Shown in pieces: positions 42,793-50,869 of a DNA stretch of 55,385 nt. The notes beneath the pieces were generated by a model. The model was not told the DNA's origin and made no database searches. It was given only the letters and a program-made list of their open reading frames with translations. The DNA lies in assembly GCA_937958625.1 (NCBI GenBank), contig CALGNO010000061.1, forward strand, positions 1 to 55,385, in the 5' to 3' direction. The stretch is from an uncultured Neomegalonema sp. (GTDB lineage Bacteria > Pseudomonadota > Alphaproteobacteria > Rhodobacterales > Rhodobacteraceae). Made by a program: the position numbers and the translations under genes. How positions within the stretch are numbered: position 1 is the stretch's first letter; every line of letters starts with the position of its first letter.

Positions 42793-43111
42793 TCACGGAC
42801 TAACGGTCGAACATCGGCGGCGGCTCAGTCGTATCTGCGCAGCCGTCGATGCCCCCAACCCCATCCGCTTGATGCGCCGAGGGCGTTGCTTTGCGGGGCG
42901 TCGGGGCAATTTCGTGCCCGACCGGCCAGCACGCTTTCTCATGACGGCGTGCTGTAAATCCCATGAATTTTAGCCTTCTATGGCAAATTCCATGAAATCG
43001 CACCTGCCGACCTCTTGCGTTCGACGACTATTCGAACGCTGCAAACTATTTGTTATATTTGCCGAATTGGGCTTTGCTTGCGACAGTTAAACGCACGGCG
43101 AGTATTTTTAC
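42793..43111. other. Intergenic region with several dyads
   Basis: This 319-base gap follows the TPR gene and precedes the BTAD regulator. A perfect hairpin CAGCACGC-N12-GCGTGCTG lies at 42927-42954. The words CCATGAA/CCATGAA recur at about 42961 and 42990. A minus-strand frame (42800-43003, 67 codons) has no recognised similarity or ribosome site, and I do not call it a gene. The region marks the left edge of the accessory island. Confidence 0.5.
43017..43039. promoter_or_regulatory. Inverted repeat upstream of the BTAD regulator
   Basis: GCGTTCGA (43017-43024) and TCGAACGC (43032-43039) are perfect arms with a 7-base spacer. The AT-rich stretch TATTTGTTATATTT begins 7 bases further on and may be the -10 region. 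The position, 73 bases upstream of the regulator ATG, fits an operator, possibly for autoregulation. Confidence 0.45.
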
Positions 43112-45061
43112 ATGTCTGCCACCGAACACGTGCCGGAGTTTCGGTTGAAGATAATCGGCAATGTAGAAGTGCATTCTGCTGACGGCATCCTTGCAATCCG
43201 AAATCGAAAACTGCTCGCGCTTGCCGCCCTTGCAGGGGGGCTGGGGCGTTCGCTCTTGTCCCGCGACGAGGTGATCGGAAAACTCTGGAGCGAAGTCCCC
43301 GACGAAAAGGCAAAGGCATCCCTGCGCAACCTGCTCTACCTGCAAAAGGATATCTCGCCGGACGGGTCGCTCAGGCTGTTCGACTCGCAACAATCGTCGA
43401 TTCGGTATCTCGGCGATCCGTCCCTCAGCGACCTCGAACAGCTTTTGAGTGCCGCCCGTGATGGCGACGTCAATGCCCTCGGCAGCATCAGTCTGCAAAA
43501 CTTCGAGCACGAGTTGCTGGGCGGTCTGGACGGTATCGACCCGTCCTTTGACGACTGGCTGGCCGAGGTGCGAGGGCACATCACCGAACGGTTGATCCAG
43601 CGCTTGCAACGCTGCCTCGGCGACGAGGCTGCGCCCTGCGAAACGAAGCGGGTCGTCGCGATCCGTTTGTCCGAGCTAAAGCCCGAGCACGAGCCCGCGA
43701 CGCGCTATCTCATGCGGTTGGACGCCGCCGCGGGCAATACCGGCGACGCGCTTCGACGCTACGAGGCGTTATGGCATGTGCTGGAAGACCGTTTCGATGT
43801 CGAACCTTCCAGCGCCACCTCCGATCTCGCCATCGCCCTCAAGATGCCGCCGACCGAGGCGGCCACGGTCGCCGTTCATTCAAACGAGCCTCAGGCGACG
43901 ATCTTCATTCGCAAATTCGCCACCGGCGATGTCGGCGGCGCTGAATTCTTCGTGGCGGGTATTCGTGCTGAACTGCTGGACGCGCTTTTTGCCGTCGAGG
44001 AGTGGATCATCGTCGAACCCGATGACGACGAACTGTTTGTACGCGGTGCCGGGTATTTCGAGCTGCGCGGCGTGGTTGCGCCCGGCCTGTCAAAGACGCG
44101 GTTGATCCTGACCCTGAAAGATCTTTCGTCGGGGCGGGTGGTCTGGAACGAACAGATTCCGCTCGATATGGAGGGCTGGGCGGAAAACAGTATGCTCGCG
44201 GTCCAGCGCCTCGCTTCGCTGCTGGTGACGTCTGTGGAGAGCGAGCGGTTCGATCAGATCAGCCGTCTGGAACCGAAAGACCTGAGCGACTTCGACCGTG
44301 TTACCCGCGCGCGCGTGCTGATGTACGACTGGGACATCCGCAAGGACCGCGAGGCGGAGGCGCTGTTGCGGTCGGTGCTCGACAGCCCCCGTATCGGGAT
44401 ACGCGGACGCATTGGTCTCGTTGAATTGCTGAACAGCCGGCACATCGTCTTTCCCGGCACCAAAGAACCAGAGGGACAGCGCGCGGAGGCCATTGATCTC
44501 GCGCGGGAATGCGTTCGATCCGGGCGCTATAAAAGCGATGCGCAGCTCTGCCTCGCCTGGGCGGCGTTGCAGGCGGGCGAGCTGGAGGAGGCAATCACCG
44601 CCGCCGACAGCGCCGCCGATATGAGCACGTCGAATCCCCGCCGCCTCGCCGCCGCCGCAGAAGTGCTGGGGCTGGCCGGAGAGGTGGGCGCGGGGCTGCG
44701 CTTCGCCCGACTGTCGGAACAGCTCGATCTGGGCACAAGCCGGGTCAATCACGGATACCGGGTCTCGATTTTCTTTGCCGCTGGCGAGCATGGCAAGTGC
44801 CTCTCGGCGGCGACCCGGTCCGATGGAGCGATTATTCTCGGCGACGGATATGCGGCGGCGGCGGCGGTCGAAATGGGCGATATGGACAGCGCCCTGAAAT
44901 ACTGGCGGCGCTTTCAGGAGCGTCTGGCCTCGGCATGGTGCGGGGCGGACCCGCTGGGACGTGAAGACGCGCGCCCATGGTTCATCGCGGCAAGCCCTGC
45001 TCGCACAGGAAAGATGCGAGAGCGGTTTGAGGCTGCCCTGAAAAAACTGCCCGATACGTAA
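43112..45061 (+). CDS. BTAD/SARP-like transcriptional regulator with TPR region
   Basis: A 649-residue protein. Residues about 8-100 are a winged-helix DNA-binding domain of the OmpR/SARP type (FRLKIIGNVEV, then RDEVIGKLWSEVPDEKAKASLRN). Residues about 105-245 fit a bacterial transcriptional activation domain (RYLMRLDAAAGNTGDALRRYEA, then VLEDRFDVEPSSAT). A middle segment (about 260-370) resembles the TolB/FlgO-like part of some regulators, and the C-terminus (about 380-640) has TPR-like helical repeats. It probably controls the adjacent peroxidase, caspase and YcaO genes, but that is inferred from position. No ribosome site is obvious before the ATG. Confidence 0.82.
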   Translation: MSATEHVPEFRLKIIGNVEVHSADGILAIRNRKLLALAALAGGLGRSLLSRDEVIGKLWSEVPDEKAKASLRNLLYLQKDISPDGSLRLFDSQQSSIRYLGDPSLSDLEQLLSAARDGDVNALGSISLQNFEHELLGGLDGIDPSFDDWLAEVRGHITERLIQRLQRCLGDEAAPCETKRVVAIRLSELKPEHEPATRYLMRLDAAAGNTGDALRRYEALWHVLEDRFDVEPSSATSDLAIALKMPPTEAATVAVHSNEPQATIFIRKFATGDVGGAEFFVAGIRAELLDALFAVEEWIIVEPDDDELFVRGAGYFELRGVVAPGLSKTRLILTLKDLSSGRVVWNEQIPLDMEGWAENSMLAVQRLASLLVTSVESERFDQISRLEPKDLSDFDRVTRARVLMYDWDIRKDREAEALLRSVLDSPRIGIRGRIGLVELLNSRHIVFPGTKEPEGQRAEAIDLARECVRSGRYKSDAQLCLAWAALQAGELEEAITAADSAADMSTSNPRRLAAAAEVLGLAGEVGAGLRFARLSEQLDLGTSRVNHGYRVSIFFAAGEHGKCLSAATRSDGAIILGDGYAAAAAVEMGDMDSALKYWRRFQERLASAWCGADPLGREDARPWFIAASPARTGKMRERFEAALKKLPDT

Positions 45062-45084
45062 TCGAGCCTGTCGCGGGCGGCGTC

Positions 45085-45180
45085 GATCCCGGATCGAAAG
45101 CCATGCCACGGGCGCGACCTTCGATCCGAAGGCGAGAGGCAGCGGCTTTCGATCCCGAATAAACCGATACGTCTCTAACG
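45085..45180. repeat. Palindromic dispersed repeat, copy B
   Basis: Positions 45126-45178 match 9468-9520 with few differences, including an identical 27-base run from CCGAAGGCGAG to GGCTTTCGAT. The left half carries ATCGAAAG and CTTCGAT arms pairing with the right half. It lies between the convergent BTAD gene and the unknown gene at 45175, whose stop codon falls within the repeat. The outer arms of copy A are only partly kept here. Confidence 0.82.
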
Positions 45181-45744
45181 GCAGGACGCGGTGACGTAGT
45201 AACCGATATTGCTGGTCAGAACCTCCATCGAGGTGATCGGATCGCCCGCAGAGAAATACCGGTAATAGTGCGGTGGCAGTTGGAATTTCTCGGGGTCGCC
45301 CAGTCGCGCCAGCGTCGACGCCTCTTTCTCGGCTTCCATCAGCAGATTGGGTTCGGGCAGGCGCAGCATGACGTTTTCGGCGGAGTGCTGAACCAAGGTC
45401 AGCTTCGCGTCGCGTTTCACGTTTCGGAAAAACACGAACGGGGCGACCTGCCACGTCCCCAGCGCATCGGGCTTATCCTTGTCGGCGCAGTCATGTTCTA
45501 CGAAATCCGCCTGCGCGACGTCGTCATCTTCGCTGTTACGGGACCGGCCCGCCACGAATGGCTCGATCACATCGACGCGGCCATTTCGATGTTTTCCCGT
45601 GCGGCAATCGTCATTGATGTAACGGGCAATGTCCATCATGAGATCTTCGACGGTTTCAGGCCGACATGAATCCGGACTTTTGGTGAGCGCACAAATATAG
45701 GTGCCGATGATTTCGTGGGACATAACGTCCATTTCAACGTCCAT
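45175..45744 (-). CDS. Unknown protein coupled to the haem peroxidase
   Basis: A 189-residue soluble protein without signal peptide or membrane helix; I do not recognise it. Its ATG shares a base with the peroxidase stop (TAATG), so the two are probably translated together. Visible features are an acidic, Cys-containing middle (NSEDDDVAQADFVEHDCADKD), a hydrophobic strand FVFFRNVKRDAKLTLVQHS, and an aromatic stretch PPHYYRYFSAG near the end. Several Met codons close to the start make the exact start uncertain. The stop codon lies inside dispersed repeat B, so the C-terminus may have been altered by that element. Confidence 0.68.
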   Translation of the reverse strand: MDVEMDVMSHEIIGTYICALTKSPDSCRPETVEDLMMDIARYINDDCRTGKHRNGRVDVIEPFVAGRSRNSEDDDVAQADFVEHDCADKDKPDALGTWQVAPFVFFRNVKRDAKLTLVQHSAENVMLRLPEPNLLMEAEKEASTLARLGDPEKFQLPPHYYRYFSAGDPITSMEVLTSNIGYYVTASCR

Positions 45745-47339
45745 TACCGTTCTCCTTGCTGTTTGGGAGCGTGGGAAAGAAACTCGATCAACGCGGCCAT
45801 CGTCGCGGGCGGCTCGCCCTCGGTGAAGACGTCATGGCGCAGACGGTTGATCTTTTGGCTGGTTCTGAAAGTGCTGCCCGATGCCTCCAGCGCCGCGTAG
45901 ACGGCTTCGGCCAAAAGGATCGAGCCGAGCGTGCCCAGATGAAACCCGCCGCCGCCGCCATTCTCGACCGGCAGGGATGCCTCCAGCAGCGTATAGAAAC
46001 CAAGCGGCGGGTCGGTCATCACGAATGAGCCGAGTTCGTCAGGAATACCGCCGGGAAATGCGGCGCTGCACCATTGCCGGATGGCGGCCTCGCGCTTTGT
46101 GCTGTCGAAACTGACGCACCGGCTGATGGGTCCGTCGCCATCGAACCACGGACGGACCTCCTCGATCAGCCCGGCCACGCTCGCCAGTCCGCTATCGGCG
46201 CTGCGGGCAAGATCGCGCATGACCAGATCATTGCGCCAGTCGCCGTGTTCCTCGCCGATCCGAATTTTCCCGGCCCCTGACCCTTGCAGCCCGGGGACTT
46301 CAGCGAAAACCGGCGCGAAGGAGGGCGCGAGCGCGGCGGATTTCTGGGCATTCTCGCCAAAGAACAAGCGCCAGTCGATCTTCCAGAATCCCGGATCGTA
46401 GTGTCTCAGTTCATTCATATTGCGAAAGCCGCGCAACAGATCGGTCAGCAGAAGGGGTCGGCCCTTTCCTGACAATCGATAGGTTGGCTGAACCATCGCG
46501 TGACCGAAGCGAAAGACGCCTTGCATCAACTCGACCGACGGCAGCGACGACACGGTTGCCGCCCGGTCAATCAAAACGCCCTTCGAGGCGTAATGCTGCC
46601 GGCCATCGGGATGAAGCAGCGTCTTGAGTAAATCGTTCCGGACGATCCCCTGATAGGTCTCGACGGTCAGGTCTCGGCACACCTCGAACAGCAGATCGCC
46701 GTCCAGCCGTTGGCGCAACAGCGCGACGCAGTGGTTGTGAAGGGCAAAGAACAACGCACTGATCTGAGACAGGATCGGGGTGTCGTCATTGCGCGGATCA
46801 TGCAGGATGGCCTTGCCGTCATCTTCGCGCGCAAGATCGAAAGCGGGCGGTTCTTTCCGGTCGATCTGACCACACGGGAAAGCGTGCACCTGCACCGCAC
46901 CGTCTCGCGCACCGCGACGCAGGGCATCGTATTTATCCGGCGAATGATACGGCCCATAGAGAGAGCCGAGCGAAAGCGGCCTCAGATACGCCTCGTCCGG
47001 CGATTTGCTCTGATAGGCGAATTCGCCGCTCTGGGTGCCGCCCGCCAGCACCGCCATATCATGGGCAACCAATTGCGCGAGATAGGTGTACCCGGCGTCC
47101 ACCCCGGTTCCGCGCGCGCCCGGTTTGCACATGACCCGCGCGAGGGGCGCCATCTCCTGCACGGTTTGTAACAGATCGCCGGTGCCGCTGAATCGTTTCG
47201 CGGGGTCGGTCGGGTACTGTTCGCTGCTGAACATATTGCGCGTCAGGGCAGGGCATCCTCGGTGAGGCAGCCGAGCATCGCGACGGGCCGTCTGCCCTGG
47301 CTCGGTGGCGCAGGTGCGATGGCTATGCTGTGCGGTCAT
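45744..47339 (-). CDS. Animal-type haem peroxidase family protein
   Basis: A 531-residue peroxidase of the cyclooxygenase/myeloperoxidase superfamily. The distal His93 lies in YTYLAQLVAHDM, followed by the conserved DPRNDDTPILSQISALFFALHNH block (about 181-203) and the proximal His280 in FRFGHAMVQPTYRLS. No signal peptide is visible, so it is either cytosolic or exported by another route. The ATG at 47339 has AGGAGG 8 bases upstream, which decides against the earlier ATG at 47369. It is divergent from the caspase gene (147-base gap) and overlaps the unknown gene behind it. Substrate is unknown. Confidence 0.88.
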   Translation of the reverse strand: MTAQHSHRTCATEPGQTARRDARLPHRGCPALTRNMFSSEQYPTDPAKRFSGTGDLLQTVQEMAPLARVMCKPGARGTGVDAGYTYLAQLVAHDMAVLAGGTQSGEFAYQSKSPDEAYLRPLSLGSLYGPYHSPDKYDALRRGARDGAVQVHAFPCGQIDRKEPPAFDLAREDDGKAILHDPRNDDTPILSQISALFFALHNHCVALLRQRLDGDLLFEVCRDLTVETYQGIVRNDLLKTLLHPDGRQHYASKGVLIDRAATVSSLPSVELMQGVFRFGHAMVQPTYRLSGKGRPLLLTDLLRGFRNMNELRHYDPGFWKIDWRLFFGENAQKSAALAPSFAPVFAEVPGLQGSGAGKIRIGEEHGDWRNDLVMRDLARSADSGLASVAGLIEEVRPWFDGDGPISRCVSFDSTKREAAIRQWCSAAFPGGIPDELGSFVMTDPPLGFYTLLEASLPVENGGGGGFHLGTLGSILLAEAVYAALEASGSTFRTSQKINRLRHDVFTEGEPPATMAALIEFLSHAPKQQGER

Positions 47340-47485
47340 ACGAATCGCCTCCTCTTTGGGTTGTTTCATTGAACACCGGCCAGCGTCATTTCATCGTCAT
47401 TCCAAGATCACCCGCTGAGAGAGAGCCTGGCAAGTCCTGCCTGTTATGGTAGAATTTCGCATGAAGCCTTGGGGGGGTGAAATCA

Positions 47486-48982
47486 ATGAGCGCAACCGGA
47501 CGCAGGCTTGCGTTGCTGATCGCCGTCGATCGGTACGATGACCCGAAACTGGGAAATCTCGAAAGTCCACTGAAGGACATGGAGAAACTAAAGCAGGTGT
47601 TGGAGGATGATCGGTGCGGCAACTTTGCCGTCCAGACCCTGCCAAACCCGTCGTTTCAAGAGGCGCGGCGGCAAATCGAGAGCTTCCTCACCGATGCCCG
47701 CCAAGGCGACACGCTGTTGTTTTTCTTTTCCGGCCACGGCGTGGTCGACCAGAACGGGGAGTTTTATTTCGCCCTCAAAGAGACGAACGCGCGCAGACCG
47801 AGGGCTGATTCAATCGAGGCCGCCTATCTGAAAAGTCTGGTGCCCCATTCCTGGGCCACGCGGATCGTAAAGATACTCGACTGCTGTTTCGCCGAAGCCT
47901 ACGCGAACGAAGGGGCGAAAGGTGCCGGGTCATTGACCCAGGCGCATTTCGATCCGGGCGGCGAGGGGGTCTATGCCCTGTTCGGAGCTTCCGAAAAAGA
48001 ACGCGCGTGGGAAAAGGACGGCGAATCCCTGTTCGCGAAATACATCATCGAAGCCCTCAGTTTTTCCGGCCCCGCCTCCGGCGAAGAAACAATCACGCCG
48101 CAATCGCTCCTCGCCTATGCCAGCCAGCGCATTCATCAGGAAAATGACGACATCGTCGTTTCTCCAAGGCGTTCGGTCGAAAAAGCCAGCGGTGATGATT
48201 TAATCCTCGCGAGAAACGGCGGCGGCCCTTTTCTCGCTTCAGGTGCGACTGTTCCCGGCCCGCCGGATGAAAGTACGCAAGCCTCGGCTGCCGATGCGCT
48301 GCCAGCGGCGTCATCGCCGGTGCCGAAATCCTTTCCCCGACGCTACGGTCTGGCGCTTTTGGGTCTGGTCGGCGCACTGGTTGCCGCCGTTTGGCTGGTC
48401 ATGAATGGGCCGGAAGACTCTTCTGATCCAATCGCCGCATTCACAGTCCCCGCCCAAAGCGACACATACGCCGAAAGCGTACTTGAATATAAGCAAGCAT
48501 ATCACTCCGTTGTCGGCGCGCGGGGATTGACCTGGTCGGTAAAGGCGCACGTACCGTGTGACACATCGGTCGACTGTCAATCCGGCGAAGTCCCCGTTCA
48601 GGTCGGCTCCGACGCGGTCTCGGACGCACGGTCCGGCGATACGCCTGTTTCCAAGAAACTGCCGCTGCTCTGCTCGGATCGGATTGCAAAGCGCGATGGC
48701 AAGCACCCGGCCCGGTATGAATTCATCCTCAGTAACCCGGTGGCCCTCGACAGTTTGCAAGGCAAGGCCGAGGCCGATTATGTCTGTCTCGGGATAGATC
48801 AACGGTTCCTGTGGCACACCAGGCCGCTATTGAGCGACAATATCACGACCGGCGTGGTTGCAGGGCGCGGGTATCGTCCTGAACTTCTGACGGACCTCAC
48901 TCTTTCGTATCGAAGCTCCGTCGACGAAGAGGCTCGTTTCTGGGTGCACGATACCGAGTCGAATGCGTGGCCGAAGGAATGA
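47486..48982 (+). CDS. Membrane-anchored caspase-like (C14) protease
   Basis: A 498-residue protein. Residues 1-245 form a caspase p20-like domain: LALLIAVDRYDDP, catalytic His84 in FFFSGHGVV, and catalytic Cys134 in KILDCCFAEA. The usual Ser/Gly after the Cys (CHSG) is replaced by CFAEA, which is unusual. A Pro/Ala/Ser linker leads to one membrane helix (about 288-306), then a C-terminal domain of about 190 residues (six Cys in total there and around) facing the periplasm. The ATG at 47486 follows a G-rich ribosome site; a GTG at 47477 is an alternative. It is convergent with the YcaO gene (32-base gap). Confidence 0.88.
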   Translation: MSATGRRLALLIAVDRYDDPKLGNLESPLKDMEKLKQVLEDDRCGNFAVQTLPNPSFQEARRQIESFLTDARQGDTLLFFFSGHGVVDQNGEFYFALKETNARRPRADSIEAAYLKSLVPHSWATRIVKILDCCFAEAYANEGAKGAGSLTQAHFDPGGEGVYALFGASEKERAWEKDGESLFAKYIIEALSFSGPASGEETITPQSLLAYASQRIHQENDDIVVSPRRSVEKASGDDLILARNGGGPFLASGATVPGPPDESTQASAADALPAASSPVPKSFPRRYGLALLGLVGALVAAVWLVMNGPEDSSDPIAAFTVPAQSDTYAESVLEYKQAYHSVVGARGLTWSVKAHVPCDTSVDCQSGEVPVQVGSDAVSDARSGDTPVSKKLPLLCSDRIAKRDGKHPARYEFILSNPVALDSLQGKAEADYVCLGIDQRFLWHTRPLLSDNITTGVVAGRGYRPELLTDLTLSYRSSVDEEARFWVHDTESNAWPKE

Positions 48983-49014
48983 CAGGCAGATAAAGTACCA
49001 CCGATTGCGGTATT

Positions 49015-50025
49015 TCAGACCGGTTCGGCAATCATGGCTCTCACGACGGGAATACCAACCGTCGCATTCGTCAGATCGACGCATTGAAAATCAAGTTCCG
49101 AGTGCTCGCTCAGGTCGTCAAGGCCGTGTTCGGGCGTTGTGCCGTCCGAGGGAGAAACGACACCGACCCGCCGATGCCGCGTGCTAAAGCATTTTACGTT
49201 TGTCTTGAGCCACTGAAAGCACCGAAAGGCGCGCACGCGTGGCGCGGCTGTCGATTCAGCGTGAACGCGAAGTGCTGTAGATCGTTCAACGCCCATGCGC
49301 TCCTCATCGGACATATCCGCCAGGGTTTTCCCCGCTGCGGTCAGCAAAGGCACTTCTTCGAGGATGGCTTCGTTCAAGGCCCGCCGTGCCGCCTCCAGCG
49401 GGTCCGGGTCGGCGGCGGTTCCGAGAGACCGGCCTTCGGGGCCAGAAGTGATCGCGATAACGGTTGGTAGCGGCAGCCCTTCGCCGATGAGATAGAACGA
49501 CGTACGCCAGCGCTCGGCCATCGGCCCCCGCAGGCTGGCCTCATAGGCACGCAGCCTTGATCTGACCAGCCAGTCTTCCAAGACAGGGCGCGCGTCCTCT
49601 TCCCCCGCCCACCATCGCCGCCGCGCAATGCGTTCCAGCCGTTCGCCCAGCGCCGCCTCGATAGCGCCCTTCAGGGTCTCACCGGCGGCGATACCGTCAC
49701 TGCCCGGATCATCGGGGTGGTCAAGGTCATGAACCAGCACATTTCGCGGATCGACCTCGAAAGGCGTACCCCCTTGCCGCGCGATCACCAACGCCGAGGG
49801 ATCATGCGCCCAGACGCCGACCGAAAGGTGTTCGGCCATCTCGCCGAGACAGGCGCGTTCAGCCCGATGCTGGGTGACGCCTTTTCCGGCAGAGTAGGGG
49901 ATAATCGGGCGCGGCCACTGCGTGCCGCCTCGCCATGTGCCAAAGGCGAGCCAAAGCCCCGGCGCGCTGGGTGCCTTCAGAACCGTCAGGTCCGTATGGG
50001 GCCGCAACCTGTCGAGTAGAGACAT
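49015..50025 (-). CDS. YcaO-domain protein
   Basis: A 336-residue protein of the YcaO fold, which uses ATP to activate amide bonds (azoline formation, thioamidation, or unknown roles). YSAGKGVTQHRAERACLGEMAEHLS (about 44-68) carries the nucleotide-binding Glu residues, and ADPDPLEAARRALNEAILEE (about 205-224) the later Glu pair. The C-terminus ends ...VVRAMIAEPV without the PxPxP tail of azoline-forming YcaOs, so a classical cyclodehydratase role is less likely. No leader peptide or E1-like partner gene was found beside it. The ATG at 50025 was preferred over 50067 on homology grounds. Confidence 0.82.
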   Translation of the reverse strand: MSLLDRLRPHTDLTVLKAPSAPGLWLAFGTWRGGTQWPRPIIPYSAGKGVTQHRAERACLGEMAEHLSVGVWAHDPSALVIARQGGTPFEVDPRNVLVHDLDHPDDPGSDGIAAGETLKGAIEAALGERLERIARRRWWAGEEDARPVLEDWLVRSRLRAYEASLRGPMAERWRTSFYLIGEGLPLPTVIAITSGPEGRSLGTAADPDPLEAARRALNEAILEEVPLLTAAGKTLADMSDEERMGVERSTALRVHAESTAAPRVRAFRCFQWLKTNVKCFSTRHRRVGVVSPSDGTTPEHGLDDLSEHSELDFQCVDLTNATVGIPVVRAMIAEPV

Positions 50026-50124
50026 GCCTTCGCGCTCCCTCCGTCTATCGCAGGTCGAGCTTGCCACAGGCGGGAGAAGGGAAAGACCCTGTTGCGTGAT
50101 CGAGAAAGACGCAGGCTATCGCGC

Positions 50125-50661
50125 CTAACGCCGCCTCGGCTTGCAATAGGCGCGTTCCATGGCTTCGAGCGATCTGTAGGTTTCGCCTGTCTTGCCGTCG
50201 CACCATCCCTGTTTGCCCTCGCAGCGACCGGCGCAAGGGGTCGCGCCGCAGAACATCGCCTTTCGGGCAACACAGACGAGGCCGAGTTTCGCGTATAGTT
50301 CCTGGCGCTTGGCGGCCCCGGATGTCGGCTGCCATTGGCTGGACTTGATGGATTGGGGTGCCGCTGCCCTCGGCGCGGGCACGGGGTCGAGCGCGTAGAC
50401 TTCGGTTTCGACCGCCATGGGCAGGACGGCACCGACCGTCGTCAGTCCGTAGGTCGGTTGCACCGCGACGGTTTCTGCCTGGGGGGCCGCCTCGGATGCG
50501 GTCGAAGACCACGCGCCGTTTGCGTCCACACAAATCTGCGATGTGGAAATAACAACGCCATTGCTGTCACGAATATCAATCACTTCGCAGTTTTGCGATG
50601 ACGCCGGTGTCTGCACGAAGAGGGCAAATAGCCCGGCCAGAAAAAGCTGTCGCATAATCAA
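50125..50661 (-). CDS. Cys-rich secreted protein, unknown
   Basis: A 178-residue exported protein (signal peptide about 1-22, ASSQ cleavage region). After a strand NCEVIDIRDSNGVVISTSQICVD and a Pro/Ala/Val-rich linker comes a Cys-rich C-terminus: LVCVARKAMFCGATPCAGRCEGKQGWCDGKTG...YC (seven Cys in about 50 residues). I do not recognise the family; disulfide-bonded periplasmic or surface protein is the likely class. It lies upstream of the YcaO gene on the same strand (about 100-base gap) and is the right-most island gene before ispE. Confidence 0.72.
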   Translation of the reverse strand: MIMRQLFLAGLFALFVQTPASSQNCEVIDIRDSNGVVISTSQICVDANGAWSSTASEAAPQAETVAVQPTYGLTTVGAVLPMAVETEVYALDPVPAPRAAAPQSIKSSQWQPTSGAAKRQELYAKLGLVCVARKAMFCGATPCAGRCEGKQGWCDGKTGETYRSLEAMERAYCKPRRR

Positions 50662-50869
50662 CCCCGATACTCTGTCGAAACCCGATCACTCTACGATGGG
50701 TTTAGTTAACCGGAAATTAACTCCCGTGAAAAGCATGTTTCTCACCGGGGCAGGGATCAAATGACACGCTCCGGACCTCTTTTTCGCCGATGACAGCCGT
50801 GATACTTGACCTCTCAGTGCAGTTTTTTCCAAAACCGTTGCGCACTCACGAGCGGTCAGAAGGCCAGAT

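Noticed and set aside
42800-43003. 67-codon minus-strand frame in the gap before the BTAD gene
   Set aside because: No ribosome site, no recognised similarity, and it spans the hairpin at 42927-42954.
44090-45454. Minus-strand frame (454 codons) opposite the BTAD gene and crossing repeat B
   Set aside because: It is the antisense frame of a well-supported regulator. The RKPLPLAFGS-type segment in it comes from the dispersed repeat, not from a gene.
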